DNA from: Pseudomonas subflava
GTDB lineage: Bacteria; Pseudomonadota; Gammaproteobacteria; Pseudomonadales; Pseudomonadaceae
Assembly (NCBI RefSeq): GCF_023823685.1
Contig: NZ_JAMXBF010000011.1
Span: 186,001 to 250,000, forward strand
Length of the DNA stretch: 64,000 bases
Reading direction: 5' to 3'
Part shown: one piece after another, positions 44,956 through 55,949 of the stretch
Layout of the letters: the number at the start of each line of letters is the position of its first letter
Position numbering within the stretch: the stretch's first letter is position 1
The notes under the pieces: model-generated
Told to the model about the DNA's origin: nothing
The model's database searches: none
The model's input: only the letters and a program-made list of their open reading frames with translations
Program-made: the position numbers and the translations under genes

Positions 44956-45819
44956 ATGGCAGAAATCACTGCAGCCCTGGTTAAAGAACTGCGCGAGCGT
45001 ACCGGCCAAGGCATGATGGAATGCAAGAAGGCCCTGGTTGCCGCCGGTGGCGACATCGAGAAGGCCATCGACGACATGCGCGCTTCCGGTGCCATCAAGG
45101 CCGCCAAGAAAGCCGGCAACGTCGCTGCCGAAGGCGCCATCGCCGCTCGTGTCGAAGGCGGCCGTGGCATGCTGATCGAAGTCAACTCGCAAACCGACTT
45201 CCTGGCCCTGCAGGATGACTTCAAGGCCTTCGTCAAGGAAAGCCTGGACGAAGCCTTCGCCCAGAAGCTGACCGAAGCCGCTCCGCTGATCGCTTCCCGC
45301 GAATCCGCTCGCGAGGCGCTGGTAGCCAAGTGCGGTGAGAACGTCAACATCCGTCGCCTGGCGGCCGTTGAAGGCGAAGTCGTCGGTTCCTACCTGCACG
45401 GCCACCGCATCGGTGTTCTGGTTGTCCTGAAAGGCGGCAACGAAGAACTGGCCAAGCACGTCGCCATGCACGTTGCGGCTTCCAACCCTGCCGTTCTGAG
45501 CCCGTCGGACGTATCCGAAGAGCTGATCGCCAAGGAAAAGGAGATCTTCCTGCAGCTGAACGCCGAGAAGATCGCCGGCAAGCCGGGGAACATCGTCGAG
45601 AACATGGTCAAGGGCCGTATCGCCAAGTTCCTGGCCGAAGCCAGCCTGGTCGAGCAAGCCTTCGTCATGGATCCGGAAGTCAAGGTCGGTGACCTGGTCA
45701 AGAAAGCCGGCGCCGAAATCGTTTCCTTCACCCGCTACGAAGTGGGCGAGGGTATCGAGAAGGTCGAGGCCGACTTCGCCGCCGAAGTGGCTGCTCAGGT
45801 CGCCGCTGCCAAGCAGTAA
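44956..45819 (+). CDS. tsf: translation elongation factor Ts
   Basis: EF-Ts recharges EF-Tu by exchanging GDP for GTP. The 287-residue protein begins [20 protein letters not shown] with the Ts signature [20 protein letters not shown], followed by [15 protein letters not shown]. It also carries the binding-loop signature [15 protein letters not shown]. It ends in a Ts-typical helical segment, [20 protein letters not shown]. The start at 44956 is chosen by the family N-terminus, 5 bases after AGAGGATTG; an in-frame ATG 33 bases upstream is not family-like. A terminator follows. Confidence 0.98.
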   Translation: MAEITAALVKELRERTGQGMMECKKALVAAGGDIEKAIDDMRASGAIKAAKKAGNVAAEGAIAARVEGGRGMLIEVNSQTDFLALQDDFKAFVKESLDEAFAQKLTEAAPLIASRESAREALVAKCGENVNIRRLAAVEGEVVGSYLHGHRIGVLVVLKGGNEELAKHVAMHVAASNPAVLSPSDVSEELIAKEKEIFLQLNAEKIAGKPGNIVENMVKGRIAKFLAEASLVEQAFVMDPEVKVGDLVKKAGAEIVSFTRYEVGEGIEKVEADFAAEVAAQVAAAKQ

Positions 45820-45840
45820 GACGGTTCTAACTGTCGCATC

Positions 45841-45876
45841 GAAGAGGCTGCCCGCTCGCGCGTGCAGCCTCTTTTG
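45841..45876 (+). terminator. Rho-independent terminator after tsf
   Basis: AAGAGGCTGC (45842-45851) pairs exactly with GCAGCCTCTT (45864-45873), loop of 12, followed by TT. It closes the rpsB-tsf unit before the pyrH promoter region. Confidence 0.85.
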
Positions 45877-45975
45877 CAAAGAGCGGGAGCACATCTCGCA
45901 GCAAATTCGCCGGGCAGCGGTCTGACTGCCAGGTAGAATGAAATTAGCCAAACAACGCCGCAGGAGAGATACGCA

Positions 45976-46719
45976 ATGGCTCAGCAGGTGAGTGGTCGTC
46001 AACCTCGCTACAAACGCATTCTGCTCAAGTTAAGCGGCGAAGCCCTGATGGGTTCGGAAGAGTTCGGCATCGATCCCAAGGTGCTGGATCGCATGGCGCT
46101 CGAAGTCGGCCAGCTGGTCGGCATCGGCGTACAGGTCGGTCTGGTGATCGGCGGTGGCAACCTGTTCCGTGGCGCGGCGCTGTCCGCCGCTGGCATGGAT
46201 CGCGTCACCGGCGATCACATGGGCATGCTGGCCACCGTGATGAATGCCCTGGCCATGCGTGATGCCCTGGAGCGTTCCAATATCCCCGCACTGGTGATGT
46301 CGGCCATCTCGATGGTCGGTGTGACCGATCATTACGACCGCCGCAAGGCCATGCGCCACCTGTCCACCGGCGAGGTGGTGATCTTCGCCGCCGGTACCGG
46401 CAACCCCTTCTTCACCACCGACTCGGCGGCTTGCCTGCGCGCCATCGAGATCGAGGCCGACTTGGTGCTGAAAGCCACCAAGGTCGATGGCGTGTACACT
46501 GCCGACCCCTTCAAGGACCCCAATGCGGAGAAGTTCGATCACCTGACTTACGACGAGGTGCTCGACCGCAAGCTGGGTGTGATGGACCTGACGGCCATCT
46601 GCCTGGTGCGCGACCACAAGATGCCGCTGCGGGTCTTCAATATGAACAAGCCAGGCGCCCTGCTGAACATCGTGGTGGGTGGCGCCGAAGGAACCCTGAT
46701 CGAGGAGGATGCACAATGA
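45976..46719 (+). CDS. pyrH: UMP kinase
   Basis: UMP kinase makes UDP from UMP for RNA and DNA. The 247-residue hexameric amino-acid-kinase-fold protein has [18 protein letters not shown] at the start. It continues with [20 protein letters not shown], the UMP-binding [13 protein letters not shown], and [28 protein letters not shown] gives a good ribosome binding site. Its TGA overlaps the frr ATG (ATGA), so it is coupled to ribosome recycling factor as in most proteobacteria. Confidence 0.98.
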   Translation: MAQQVSGRQPRYKRILLKLSGEALMGSEEFGIDPKVLDRMALEVGQLVGIGVQVGLVIGGGNLFRGAALSAAGMDRVTGDHMGMLATVMNALAMRDALERSNIPALVMSAISMVGVTDHYDRRKAMRHLSTGEVVIFAAGTGNPFFTTDSAACLRAIEIEADLVLKATKVDGVYTADPFKDPNAEKFDHLTYDEVLDRKLGVMDLTAICLVRDHKMPLRVFNMNKPGALLNIVVGGAEGTLIEEDAQ

Positions 46720-47273
46720 TCAACGAGATCAAAAAGGACGCCCAGGAGCGTATGGTCAAATCCCTGGAGTCTCTGGGGCGCAACCTGGCCTCCATCCGCA
46801 CCGGCCGTGCGCATCCGAGCATTCTGGATAGCGTCAAGGTTCCGGCCTACGGCAGCGACATGCCGCTGAACCAGGTCGCCGCGATCACCGTGGAAGACGC
46901 CCGTACCCTGAAAATCGTCGCCCACGACAAGACCCTGAGCGCGGCGATCGAAAAGGCCATCATGACTTCCGACCTCGGCCTGAACCCGAGCAGCGCCGGC
47001 ACCACCATTCGCGTGCCGATGCCGGCCCTGACCGAGGAGACCCGCAAGGGCTACACCAAGCAGGCGCGTGGCGTTGCCGAAGATGCCAAGGTGGCCGTGC
47101 GCAACGTGCGTCGCGATGCCCTGGCCGAGCTGAAGAAGCTGTCCAAGGACAAGGAAATCAGCGAAGACGAAGAGCGTCGTGCCGCCGATGAGGTGCAGAA
47201 ACTCACCGACAAGTTCGTCGCCGACATCGACAAGGCCCTGGAAGCCAAAGAAGCCGACCTGATGGCGGTGTGA
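46716..47273 (+). CDS. frr: ribosome recycling factor
   Basis: RRF splits ribosomes after termination with EF-G. The 185-residue protein has [19 protein letters not shown], then [30 protein letters not shown] and [19 protein letters not shown] follow, and the C-terminal helix [20 protein letters not shown] is also typical. Length and order are exactly those of the family. It overlaps pyrH by 4 bases and is followed by uppS after 1 base. Confidence 0.98.
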   Translation: MINEIKKDAQERMVKSLESLGRNLASIRTGRAHPSILDSVKVPAYGSDMPLNQVAAITVEDARTLKIVAHDKTLSAAIEKAIMTSDLGLNPSSAGTTIRVPMPALTEETRKGYTKQARGVAEDAKVAVRNVRRDALAELKKLSKDKEISEDEERRAADEVQKLTDKFVADIDKALEAKEADLMAV

Positions 47274-47274
47274 T

Positions 47275-48036
47275 GTGAACAAAGCCAAGCAGGACGTCGC
47301 GGCGGCGGTACCCCGGCATGTCGCCATCATCATGGATGGGAACAACCGCTGGGCGAAGAAGCGCCTGCTGCCCGGCGTGGCCGGCCACAAGGCCGGCGTC
47401 GATGCGGTGCGTGCCGTCATCGAGGTCTGCGCCGAGTCCGGCGTCGAGGTTTTGACCCTGTTCGCCTTCTCCAGTGAGAACTGGCAGCGCCCGGCCGAAG
47501 AGGTCGGCGCGCTGATGGAACTGTTCCTCAGCGCCCTGCGCCGCGAGGCGCGTCGGCTCAAGGACAACGCCATCAGCCTGCGCATCATCGGCGATCGTTC
47601 GCGCTTCCACCCGGAATTGCAGGCCGCCATGCGTGAGGCCGAACTGCAGACCGCCGGGGATAACCGCTTCGTCCTGCAGATCGCCGCCAACTATGGCGGT
47701 CAGTGGGATATCGCCCAGGCCGCCCAGCGCCTGGCGCGTGAGGTTCAGGCCGGCCATCTGCAGCCGGAGGACATCACGCCCGGCCTGCTGCAGGGCTGCC
47801 TCGCCACTGCCGACCTGCCGCCACCGGATTTGTGCATACGCACCGGCGGCGAGCATCGCATCAGCAACTTCCTGCTCTGGCAGCTGGCGTATTCCGAGCT
47901 GTATTTCTCCGACCTGTACTGGCCGGATTTCAAGCACGAGGCCATGCGTCAGGCATTGGCCGATTTCGCCACCCGCCAGCGTCGTTTCGGCAAGACCAGC
48001 GACCAGGTGGAAGCCGAGGCTCGCAGCCAATGCTGA
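47275..48036 (+). CDS. uppS: undecaprenyl diphosphate synthase (cis-prenyltransferase)
   Basis: UppS condenses farnesyl-PP with eight isopentenyl-PP to make the lipid carrier for peptidoglycan and O-antigen. The 253-residue protein has [16 protein letters not shown] with catalytic Asp21, and [15 protein letters not shown]. It ends with [18 protein letters not shown] and [14 protein letters not shown]. The start is a GTG one base after the frr stop. Its end overlaps the ATG of cdsA, indicating translational coupling. The substrate IPP comes from the MEP pathway, whose dxr is two genes on. Confidence 0.97.
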   Translation: MNKAKQDVAAAVPRHVAIIMDGNNRWAKKRLLPGVAGHKAGVDAVRAVIEVCAESGVEVLTLFAFSSENWQRPAEEVGALMELFLSALRREARRLKDNAISLRIIGDRSRFHPELQAAMREAELQTAGDNRFVLQIAANYGGQWDIAQAAQRLAREVQAGHLQPEDITPGLLQGCLATADLPPPDLCIRTGGEHRISNFLLWQLAYSELYFSDLYWPDFKHEAMRQALADFATRQRRFGKTSDQVEAEARSQC

Positions 48037-48845
48037 AACAGCGAATCATCACCGCCCTGATCCTGCTGCCCATCGCCTTGGGTGGTTTCTTTCTGCTGGA
48101 TGGCGGGGCTTTCGCCCTGTTCATCGCGATCGTGGTAGCGCTCGGCGCCTGGGAGTGGGCGCGGCTGGCTGGCCTCGAGGCGCAGCCATTGCGTGTGGCC
48201 TACGCGGCGCTGGTGGCGGTGCTGATCTACGGCGCCTGGCTGGCGCCGGCGCTGGCCCCCTGGCTGCTCGGCGCCGCCGTGCTCTGGTGGCTGGCGGCGA
48301 CGATACTGGTGCTGAACTACCCCGAGAGCAGTCGCTACTGGGGCGGCTTGTCCGGGAAGTTGCTGATCGGCCTGCTGATCCTGTTGCCGGCCTGGCAGGG
48401 CCTGGTGTTGCTCAAGCAGTGGCCCCAGGCCAATGCCCTGATCATCGCGGTCATGGTGCTGGTGTGGGCGGCCGACGTCGGCGCCTATTTCTCCGGCAAG
48501 ACCTTCGGCAAGCGCAAGCTCGCGCCGCGGGTCAGCCCCGGCAAGAGCTGGGAGGGCTTCTACGGCGGTCTGGCCACGAGTCTGTTGCTGACTCTGGCGG
48601 TCGGACTGCAGCAGGGATGGCAGGTCGTCGACCTGCTGTTGGCGCTGGTGGGTGCCGCGCTGGTGGTTGCCGTTTCGGTCATCGGCGACCTGACCGAGAG
48701 CATGTTCAAGCGCCAGTCCGGCATCAAGGACAGCAGCAACCTGCTGCCCGGTCACGGCGGCGTGCTCGATCGTATAGACAGCCTGACCGCCGCCATTCCG
48801 GTATTCGCCGTGCTGCTCTGGCTCGCGGGATGGGGCGTGCAGTGA
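48030..48845 (+). CDS. cdsA: phosphatidate cytidylyltransferase
   Basis: CdsA makes CDP-diacylglycerol, the precursor of all phospholipids, in the inner membrane. The 271-residue protein has about eight membrane helices from the N-terminus ([17 protein letters not shown]). The CDP-DAG synthase signature near the C-terminus is [20 protein letters not shown] then [13 protein letters not shown]. It overlaps uppS by 7 bases and dxr by 4 bases. Confidence 0.97.
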   Translation: MLKQRIITALILLPIALGGFFLLDGGAFALFIAIVVALGAWEWARLAGLEAQPLRVAYAALVAVLIYGAWLAPALAPWLLGAAVLWWLAATILVLNYPESSRYWGGLSGKLLIGLLILLPAWQGLVLLKQWPQANALIIAVMVLVWAADVGAYFSGKTFGKRKLAPRVSPGKSWEGFYGGLATSLLLTLAVGLQQGWQVVDLLLALVGAALVVAVSVIGDLTESMFKRQSGIKDSSNLLPGHGGVLDRIDSLTAAIPVFAVLLWLAGWGVQ

Positions 48846-50032
48846 GTCAGCCGCAACAGATCACCGTTCTGGGAGCCAGCGGCTCCATCGGCCTCAGCAC
48901 CCTCGATGTGATCGCGCGGCATCCGCAGCGTTACCAGGCGTTCGCGCTGAGCGGCTTTTCTCGCCTGGGCGAGCTGGAGCGCCTCTGTCTGCAGCATCGT
49001 CCCCGGTTCGCCGTGACCGCCGACGAGTCCAGTGCGCGCGCATTGCAGGACACGCTTCGCGGCGCCGGTCTGACGACGCGCGTGCTGGCGGGCGAGGGCG
49101 GGCTCTGTGAGGTGGCTGCCCATCCTCAGGTGGACGCCGTGATGGCCGCCATCGTCGGCGCCGCCGGCCTGAAGCCGACCCTGGCGGCGGTGCGGGCGGG
49201 CAAGAAGGTGCTGCTGGCCAACAAGGAGGCGCTGGTGATGTCCGGCGACCTCTTCATGCAGGCGGTGAAGGAGCACGGCGCCACGCTGCTGCCGATCGAC
49301 AGCGAGCACAACGCGATCTTCCAGTGCCTGCCAGGCGACTATGCGCGCGGCCTTGGCGCGGTGGGGGTGCGGCGCATCCTGTTGACGGCATCAGGCGGCC
49401 CGTTCCGCCAAACGCCATTGGACGAGCTGGAGCGGGTTTCCCCCGAGCAGGCCTGTGCCCATCCCAACTGGTCCATGGGGCGCAAGATCTCGGTGGACTC
49501 GGCGAGCATGATGAACAAGGGGCTGGAGCTGATCGAGGCCTGCTGGCTGTTCGATGCCCATCCGTCCCGGGTGGAGGTCGTGATCCACCCGCAGAGCGTG
49601 ATCCACTCCCTCGTCGATTATGTCGATGGCTCGGTGCTGGCCCAGCTGGGCAATCCGGACATGCGCACACCCATCGCCAACGCCCTGGCCTGGCCCGAGC
49701 GCATCGATTCGGGAGTGGCGCCGCTGGATCTGTTCGCCGTGGCGCGTCTCGACTTCCAGCGCCCCGACGAGCAGCGCTTTCCCTGCCTGCGCCTGGCGCG
49801 CCAGGCCGCCGAGGCCGGTGGCTGCGCTCCCGCCCGGCTCAATGCGGCGAATGAGGTGGCCGTGGCCGCGTTTCTCGAACGGCGCATCCGCTTCCCGGAG
49901 ATCGCGAGTATCATCGAGGACACCCTGAATCGCGACGCGTCGGCTGCGGTCGAGGACCTGGACGCCGTTCTGGCGGCGGATGCCCGGGCCCGCTCCCTGG
50001 CAGTCGACTGGTTGAATCGCCACGGGCGCTAG
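48842..50032 (+). CDS. dxr: 1-deoxy-D-xylulose 5-phosphate reductoisomerase
   Basis: Dxr is the second enzyme of the non-mevalonate isoprenoid pathway and the fosmidomycin target. The 396-residue protein has the NADPH site [18 protein letters not shown] and [18 protein letters not shown]. The metal/substrate loops are [14 protein letters not shown] and [39 protein letters not shown] also follows the family. The GTG start overlaps the cdsA stop (GTGA). It shares with uppS and cdsA one envelope-lipid operon. Confidence 0.96.
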   Translation: MSQPQQITVLGASGSIGLSTLDVIARHPQRYQAFALSGFSRLGELERLCLQHRPRFAVTADESSARALQDTLRGAGLTTRVLAGEGGLCEVAAHPQVDAVMAAIVGAAGLKPTLAAVRAGKKVLLANKEALVMSGDLFMQAVKEHGATLLPIDSEHNAIFQCLPGDYARGLGAVGVRRILLTASGGPFRQTPLDELERVSPEQACAHPNWSMGRKISVDSASMMNKGLELIEACWLFDAHPSRVEVVIHPQSVIHSLVDYVDGSVLAQLGNPDMRTPIANALAWPERIDSGVAPLDLFAVARLDFQRPDEQRFPCLRLARQAAEAGGCAPARLNAANEVAVAAFLERRIRFPEIASIIEDTLNRDASAAVEDLDAVLAADARARSLAVDWLNRHGR

Positions 50033-50048
50033 CCCGGAGGAAGATGGA

Positions 50049-51401
50049 ATGAGTGCGTTGTACATGGTCTTCGGCACCCTGATCGCCCTGGGCGTGCTGG
50101 TCACTTTTCACGAGTTCGGCCACTTCTGGGTGGCGCGCCGCTGCGGCGTCAAGGTACTGCGCTTCTCCGTCGGCTTCGGTAGCCCGCTGGTGCGCTGGCA
50201 TGACCGCCAGGGCACCGAGTTCGTGGTGGCCGCCATACCGCTGGGCGGCTATGTGAAGATGCTCGACGAGCGCGAGGGTGATGTGCCGTTCGAGCAGCTC
50301 GACCAGGCCTTCAACCGCAAGACGGTGAAGCAGCGGATCGCCATCGTTGCCGCCGGCCCGGTGGCCAATTTCCTTCTGGCGATCCTGTTCTTCTGGATGA
50401 TCGCGCTGCTCGGCACCCAGCAGGTGCGTCCGGTCATCGGCCAGGTCCAGCCGGACAGCCTGGCGGCGGCGGCCGGTCTCGAGGCGGGGCAGGAGATCGT
50501 CGCCGTCGACGGTGAGGCGACGCCGGGATGGTCGGCGGTCAATCTGCAGCTCGTGCGTCGCCTGGGCGAGAGCGGCGTGGTCGAGGTGCAGGTGCGGGAT
50601 GAAGGTGGCAGCCTGATTTCCACCCGTCACGTTCAGCTGCGCGACTGGCTACGCGGGGTCGACGAACCCGAGCCGCTCGCCTCGCTGGGCATACAGCCGT
50701 GGCGTCCGGCCACCGAGCCAGTGGTCAGTGAGTTGGACCCGGAGGGGCCGGCCCAGGCAGCCGGTGTTCGCCTCGGGGACCGCCTGTTGGCGCTCGGCGC
50801 GATGCCGGTGGACGACTGGCAGCAGGTGGTCGACTGGGTGCGCAAACGCCCTGGTGAGGAAGTGACGCTGCGGCTTTCGCGGGAAGGTGCGCAGATCGAG
50901 CTGCCACTCGTCCTGGCGGCGAGAGGCGAGGACGAGGCCCGTGCCGGCTATCTCGGTGTGGGGGTGAAGGGGAGCGAGTGGCCCGAGCGGATGCTGCACG
51001 AAGTCAGCTTCGGCCCGCTCGAAGGAGTGGCCGAGAGTCTGCGCCGCACCTGGGGCATGACGGTGCTAACCCTTGATTCGCTGAAGAAAATGCTGTTCGG
51101 CGAGCTCTCGGTAAAAAACTTGAGCGGGCCGATAACCATTGCTAAAGTGGCGGGCGCTTCGGCTCAGTCCGGCGTGGCGGATTTCCTCAATTTCCTCGCC
51201 TATCTGAGCATTAGCCTGGGGGTTCTCAATTTGCTGCCCATTCCCGTGTTGGATGGGGGGCATTTGCTGTTCTACATGGTCGAGTGGGTGCGTGGCCGCC
51301 CGCTGTCCGAACGAGTACAGGGTTGGGGCATTCAGATCGGTATCAGTCTGGTGCTGGGGGTGATGTTGCTGGCCCTGGTCAATGATTTGAGTCGTCTGTA
51401 A
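50049..51401 (+). CDS. rseP: site-2 protease RseP
   Basis: RseP cleaves the anti-sigma factor (MucA in Pseudomonas) inside the membrane to free AlgU after DegS-type cutting. The 450-residue protein has the zinc motif HEFGH at residues 21-25 in its first helix. Two PDZ domains follow (about 110-190 and 200-290), and the second active site is LNLLPIPVLDGGHLLFYMVE near the C-terminus. AGGAAGATGG gives the ribosome binding site. It is followed by bamA across a hairpin. Confidence 0.97.
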   Translation: MSALYMVFGTLIALGVLVTFHEFGHFWVARRCGVKVLRFSVGFGSPLVRWHDRQGTEFVVAAIPLGGYVKMLDEREGDVPFEQLDQAFNRKTVKQRIAIVAAGPVANFLLAILFFWMIALLGTQQVRPVIGQVQPDSLAAAAGLEAGQEIVAVDGEATPGWSAVNLQLVRRLGESGVVEVQVRDEGGSLISTRHVQLRDWLRGVDEPEPLASLGIQPWRPATEPVVSELDPEGPAQAAGVRLGDRLLALGAMPVDDWQQVVDWVRKRPGEEVTLRLSREGAQIELPLVLAARGEDEARAGYLGVGVKGSEWPERMLHEVSFGPLEGVAESLRRTWGMTVLTLDSLKKMLFGELSVKNLSGPITIAKVAGASAQSGVADFLNFLAYLSISLGVLNLLPIPVLDGGHLLFYMVEWVRGRPLSERVQGWGIQIGISLVLGVMLLALVNDLSRL

Positions 51402-51420
51402 TCGAAAGCTGAATTCGAAG

Positions 51421-51448
51421 CTGCCGCGCGTCCCGCGGCAGTTTCTTT
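51421..51448 (+). terminator. hairpin between rseP and bamA
   Basis: CTGCCGCG pairs with CGCGGCAG around five bases, followed by TTTCTTTATT. It lies 19 bases after the rseP stop and 29 before the bamA start, so it is likely a terminator that leaves bamA to its own promoter or read-through. Confidence 0.75.
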
Positions 51449-51476
51449 ATTATCAGTTGGAATAAGAAAGGACTTC

Positions 51477-53861
51477 ATGAAACGTCTGCTGCTACCTGCG
51501 GTTCTTGCCGCACTGATGATCGCCGAAGTTCACGCCGAGTCCTTCACCATCACTGACATTCGCGTTAACGGCCTGCAGCGGGTTTCCGCCGGCAGCCTGT
51601 TCGGTGCGCTGCCGCTCAACGTCGGCGACCAGGTCGATGATCGTCGCCTGGTAGACGCGACCCGCTCGCTGTTCAAGACCGGTTTCTTCCAGGATATCCA
51701 GCTTGGCCGCGAAGGCGATGTGCTGGTCATCAACGTTATCGAGCGCCCGTCCATTTCGACCATCGAGATCGAAGGCAACAAGGCGATCACCACCGAAGAC
51801 CTGATGAAGGGTCTGCAGCAGTCCGGCCTGGCCGAAGGCGAGATCTTCCAGCGCGCCACCCTCGAAGGCGTGCGCAACGAGCTGCTGCGCCAGTACGTGG
51901 CCCAGGGCCGTTACTCCGCAGAGATCGAAGCCGAAGTGATCCCGCAGCCGCGCAACCGCGTCGCCCTGAAGATCACCATCAACGAAGGCTCGGTCGCCGC
52001 CATCCAGCATATCAACGTGGTCGGCAACAGCGTCTTCCCCGAGGAAGACCTGACGTCGCTGTTCGAGCTGAAGACCACCAACTGGCTGTCCTTCTTCAAG
52101 AACGACGACAAGTACGCCCGCGAAAAGCTGTCCGGTGATCTGGAGCGTCTGCGTTCCTACTACCTGGACCGCGGCTACATCAACATGGATATCTCCTCCA
52201 CCCAGGTATCCATCACCCCGGACAAGAAGCACGTCTACATCACCGTCAACGTCGACGAAGGCGAGAAGTACAGCGTCAGCGAAGTGAAGCTGTCCGGTGA
52301 CCTGAAGGTGCCGCAGGAAGAGATCGAGAAGCTGCTGCTGGTCAAGCAGGGCCAGGTGTTCTCGCGCAAGGTGATGACCACCACTTCCGAGCTGATCACC
52401 CGCCGTCTGGGCAACGAGGGCTACACCTTCGCCAACGTCAACGGCGTGCCCCAGCCCAACGACGAAGACAAGACCGTCGCCATCACCTTCGTGGTCGACC
52501 CGGGCAAGCGTGCCTACGTCAACCGCATCAACTTCCGCGGCAACACCAAGACCGAGGACGAGGTGCTACGTCGCGAGATGCGTCAGATGGAAGGCGGCTG
52601 GGCCTCCACCTACCTGATCGATCAGTCCAAGGTGCGCCTGGAACGTCTGGGTTATTTCAAGGAAGTCAACGTCGAGACCCCACAGGTACCGGGCACCGAC
52701 GACCAGGTCGACGTCAACTACACCGTGGAAGAGCAGCCCTCCGGCTCCATCACCGCCAGCGTCGGTTTCGCCCAGAACGCCGGTTTGATCCTCGGTGGTT
52801 CGATCAGCCAGAACAACTTCCTGGGTAGCGGCAACAAGGTCAGCGTCGGTCTGACCCGCTCCGAGTACCAGACCCGCTACAGCTTCGGCTTCGTCGACCC
52901 CTACTGGACCGTCGATGGTGTCAGCCTCGGTTATAACGCCTTCTACCGCACCACCGACTACGACGACCTCGACGTCGACGTGTCCAGCTATGCGGTGGAC
53001 AGCTACGGTGCCGGCATGAGCATCGGCTATCCGATCAGCGAGACCTCGCGTCTGACCTACGGCCTGACCATTCAGCAGGACAGCATCAACACCGGCGACT
53101 ACACCGTCGACGAGATCATCGACTTCATGGAACAGGAGGGCGACAGCTACCTGAACCTGAAGGCGTCCATCGGTTGGTCCGAGTCGACCCTCAACCGTGG
53201 CGTGCTGGCCAACCGCGGTCATTCCCAGAGCCTGGTGCTGGAAAGCACCGTGCCGGGCAGCGACCTGTCGTTCTTCAAGCTGGACTACCGTGGCCAGGTG
53301 TTCGCGCCGATCAACGACCAGTACACCCTGCGTTTCCACACCGAGCTGGGCTTCGGCGATGCCTACGGGTCCACCTCGGAGCTGCCGTTCTACGAGCACT
53401 ACTTCGCCGGCGGCTTCAACTCGGTCCGCGGCTTCGAGGACAGCAGCCTGGGTCCGCGCAGTACGCCGAGTCGGGTCTACGACAATGGCACGCTGGTCTA
53501 CAACAAGCAGGACCAATACGGCCGTTACACCGACCCGGATCAGGACCCGCTGCCCTTCGGTGGCAACGTGCTGATCCAGGGTGGCGCGGAACTGCTGTTC
53601 CCGCTGCCGTTCGTCAAGGATCAGCGTTCCCTGCGTACCGCGCTGTTCTGGGATGTGGGTAATGTCTACGACACGTCCTGCGCCTCCTCGTCGCCGAGCT
53701 GCAACAATATCGACTTCGGCGACCTGGCGAGCTCCGTCGGTGTCGGGGTGACCTGGGTCACCGCGCTCGGCCCGCTGAGCTTCAGCCTGGCGGCGCCGAT
53801 CAAGAAGCCCGAGGATGCGGATACCCAGATATTCCAGTTCTCGCTGGGCCAAACTTTCTAA
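51477..53861 (+). CDS. bamA: outer membrane protein assembly factor BamA
   Basis: BamA is the central Omp85 barrel that inserts outer-membrane proteins with BamBCDE. The 794-residue precursor starts with a signal peptide (KRLLLPAVLAALMIAEVHA). Five POTRA domains follow (about 22-420, for example FTITDIRVNGLQRVSAGSLF and FVVDPGKRAYVNRINFRGNT), then a 16-strand barrel. The VRGF motif is present (NSVRGFEDSSLGPRS). It ends in Phe (FQFSLGQTF), the outer-membrane beta signal. AAAGGACTTC precedes the ATG. ompH follows after 36 bases. Confidence 0.97.
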   Translation: MKRLLLPAVLAALMIAEVHAESFTITDIRVNGLQRVSAGSLFGALPLNVGDQVDDRRLVDATRSLFKTGFFQDIQLGREGDVLVINVIERPSISTIEIEGNKAITTEDLMKGLQQSGLAEGEIFQRATLEGVRNELLRQYVAQGRYSAEIEAEVIPQPRNRVALKITINEGSVAAIQHINVVGNSVFPEEDLTSLFELKTTNWLSFFKNDDKYAREKLSGDLERLRSYYLDRGYINMDISSTQVSITPDKKHVYITVNVDEGEKYSVSEVKLSGDLKVPQEEIEKLLLVKQGQVFSRKVMTTTSELITRRLGNEGYTFANVNGVPQPNDEDKTVAITFVVDPGKRAYVNRINFRGNTKTEDEVLRREMRQMEGGWASTYLIDQSKVRLERLGYFKEVNVETPQVPGTDDQVDVNYTVEEQPSGSITASVGFAQNAGLILGGSISQNNFLGSGNKVSVGLTRSEYQTRYSFGFVDPYWTVDGVSLGYNAFYRTTDYDDLDVDVSSYAVDSYGAGMSIGYPISETSRLTYGLTIQQDSINTGDYTVDEIIDFMEQEGDSYLNLKASIGWSESTLNRGVLANRGHSQSLVLESTVPGSDLSFFKLDYRGQVFAPINDQYTLRFHTELGFGDAYGSTSELPFYEHYFAGGFNSVRGFEDSSLGPRSTPSRVYDNGTLVYNKQDQYGRYTDPDQDPLPFGGNVLIQGGAELLFPLPFVKDQRSLRTALFWDVGNVYDTSCASSSPSCNNIDFGDLASSVGVGVTWVTALGPLSFSLAAPIKKPEDADTQIFQFSLGQTF

Positions 53862-53897
53862 TTTGCTAGACAACGTGTTTTGTTGCAGGAGTGCATC

Positions 53898-54401
53898 GTG
53901 CGTAAGTTGACTCAACTGGTTCTGGTCGCAGCCGCCCTGATGGCGACCCCCGCCTTCGCCGAGATGAAGATCGCGGTGATGAACTATCAGATGGCCCTGC
54001 TCGAGTCCGATGCCGCCAAGAAGTACGCCGTGGACGCCGAGAAGAAGTTCGGCCCGCAGCTGAACAAGCTCAAGCAGCTCGAGGCCGACGCCAAGCGCAT
54101 CCAGGACCGTCTGGTCAAGGATGGCGAGAAGATGCAGCAGGCCGAGCGCGAGCGTATGGAGCTGGAATTCAAGCAGAAGGCCCGCGACTTCCAGTTCCAG
54201 TCCAAAGAACTGAACGAAGCCAAGGCGATTTCCGACCGTGACATGCTCAAGCAGCTGAAGCCGAAGCTGGACAAGGCCGTCGAGGAAGTGATCAAGCAGG
54301 GCAACTACGACCTGGTGCTGGAACGTGGTGCCGTTGTCGACGTCAAGCCGCAGTACGAGATCACCCGCCAGGTCATTCAACGCATGAATTCGCTGCGCTG
54401 A
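53898..54401 (+). CDS. ompH: periplasmic chaperone OmpH/Skp
   Basis: Skp-family trimers hold unfolded outer-membrane proteins in the periplasm for BamA. The 167-residue precursor has a signal peptide ([20 protein letters not shown], then [10 protein letters not shown]) and a long helical region typical of the tentacle arms. That region runs from [20 protein letters not shown] to [20 protein letters not shown] use the GTG at 53898, preceded by AGGAG, because the upstream in-frame ATG would disrupt the signal. lpxD starts 2 bases after the stop. Confidence 0.93.
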   Translation: MRKLTQLVLVAAALMATPAFAEMKIAVMNYQMALLESDAAKKYAVDAEKKFGPQLNKLKQLEADAKRIQDRLVKDGEKMQQAERERMELEFKQKARDFQFQSKELNEAKAISDRDMLKQLKPKLDKAVEEVIKQGNYDLVLERGAVVDVKPQYEITRQVIQRMNSLR

Positions 54402-54403
54402 GA

Positions 54404-55462
54404 ATGAGTGCGCCGGTCTACACCCTCGGCCAGCTGGCCGAGCGTCTCGGTGCCACCCTGCGCGGTGCCGCAGACAAGCCGATTCGTGGCCTGGCGACCC
54501 TGCAGGACGCCGGCCCGGATCAGCTGAGCTTTCTGTCCAATGCGCAGTACCGCAGGTACCTGGCCGAGACCCGTGCCGGCGTGGTCCTGTTGACCGAGGC
54601 CGATGCCGAGGGCTACGCCGGCGATGCCCTGTTGGTGGCCAATCCCTATCTGGCCTTCGCCCGACTTTCCCACCTGTTCGATACCAAGCCTGCGGCGCCT
54701 GCCGGCCTGCATCCGACCGCCGTGGTGGCGGCCGATGCTCAGGTCGATACCAGCGCCAGCATCGGTGCCTATGTGGTGATCGAGAGCGGCGCACGCATCG
54801 GTGCGAATGTGACCATCGGCGCCCATTGCGTGGTCGGCGCGCGTAGCGAGATCGGCGAGGGTGGCTGGCTGGCGCCGCGCGTGACCCTTTACCACGATGT
54901 GAAGATCGGCAAGCGCGCGGTGATCCAGTCTGGCGCGGTGATCGGCGGCGAGGGCTTCGGCTTCGCCAACGAGAAGGGCGTCTGGCAGAAGATCGCGCAG
55001 ATCGGCGGCGTGGTGCTGGGCGACGACGTGGAAGTCGGCGCCAACACCACCATCGACCGCGGCGCGCTGGCCGACACCCTGATCGGCAACGGCGTGAAGC
55101 TGGATAACCAGATCATGATCGCGCACAACGTACAGATCGGCGATCACACCGCCATGGCCGGCTGCGTCGGTATTTCCGGCAGCACCAAGATCGGCCGGCA
55201 CTGCATGATCGCCGGCGGCGTCGGCATGGTCGGACACATCGAGGTGTGCGACAACGTGTTCGTCACCGGCATGACCATGGTCACCCGCTCGATCACCGAG
55301 CCGGGCGCATACTCTTCCGGCACCGCCATGCAAACGGCGGCGGACTGGAAGAAGAGTGCCGCCCGCATACGTCAACTGGACGACATGGCGAAGCGCCTGC
55401 GCGAGCTGGAAAAGCGCCTCGCCGCCGTGACCCCGGGCGATCAAGCCTCATCAGATGCCTGA
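54404..55462 (+). CDS. lpxD: UDP-3-O-(R-3-hydroxyacyl)glucosamine N-acyltransferase
   Basis: LpxD adds the third acyl chain in lipid A synthesis. The 352-residue trimer has the N-terminal uridine-binding domain ([20 protein letters not shown]) and a left-handed beta helix of hexapeptide repeats (about 105-300). The catalytic histidine is in [13 protein letters not shown]. The C-terminal helix follows [20 protein letters not shown]. It follows ompH after 2 bases and precedes fabZ. Confidence 0.97.
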   Translation: MSAPVYTLGQLAERLGATLRGAADKPIRGLATLQDAGPDQLSFLSNAQYRRYLAETRAGVVLLTEADAEGYAGDALLVANPYLAFARLSHLFDTKPAAPAGLHPTAVVAADAQVDTSASIGAYVVIESGARIGANVTIGAHCVVGARSEIGEGGWLAPRVTLYHDVKIGKRAVIQSGAVIGGEGFGFANEKGVWQKIAQIGGVVLGDDVEVGANTTIDRGALADTLIGNGVKLDNQIMIAHNVQIGDHTAMAGCVGISGSTKIGRHCMIAGGVGMVGHIEVCDNVFVTGMTMVTRSITEPGAYSSGTAMQTAADWKKSAARIRQLDDMAKRLRELEKRLAAVTPGDQASSDA

Positions 55463-55508
55463 TCGTGCCCGAGGCACGCCCCCATATTCAGTAAAGGCTT
55501 TCCGCAAA

Positions 55509-55949
55509 ATGATGGACATCAACGAGATTCGCGAATATCTGCCGCACCGCTATCCCTTCCTGCTGGTGGATCGCGTCGCCGAGCTGGACGTGGAAGGCAA
55601 GACCATTCGCGCCTACAAGAATGTCAGCATCAACGAGCCTTTCTTCAATGGCCACTTCCCCGAGCATCCGATCATGCCGGGCGTGCTGATCATCGAGGCC
55701 ATGGCCCAGGCGGCCGGCATCCTCGGCTTCAAGATGCTCGACGTGAAGCCGTCCGACGGCACCCTCTACTACTTCGTCGGCTCCGACAAGCTACGCTTCC
55801 GTCAACCGGTCATGCCGGGCGACCAGCTGGTGCTCGAGGCCAAGTTCCTCAGCGCCAAGCGCAGCATCTGGAAGTTCGAGTGCCGCGCCAGCGTCGATGG
55901 CAAGGAAGTCTGCTCGGCCGAAATCATCTGTGCGGAACGCAAGCTATGA
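55509..55949 (+). CDS. fabZ: 3-hydroxyacyl-ACP dehydratase FabZ
   Basis: FabZ dehydrates 3-hydroxyacyl-ACP in fatty-acid elongation and so competes with LpxA/LpxD for the hydroxyacyl chains. The 146-residue hot-dog protein starts [21 protein letters not shown] and has the catalytic His-Pro and Glu in [21 protein letters not shown] use the ATG at 55509, which gives the standard length. lpxA overlaps its stop (ATGA). Confidence 0.97.
   Translation: MMDINEIREYLPHRYPFLLVDRVAELDVEGKTIRAYKNVSINEPFFNGHFPEHPIMPGVLIIEAMAQAAGILGFKMLDVKPSDGTLYYFVGSDKLRFRQPVMPGDQLVLEAKFLSAKRSIWKFECRASVDGKEVCSAEIICAERKL

Noticed and set aside
51402..51476. AlgU promoter for bamA
   Set aside because: No GAACTT-N16/17-TCTGA match in the 75-base rseP-bamA gap; only a terminator-like hairpin is present.
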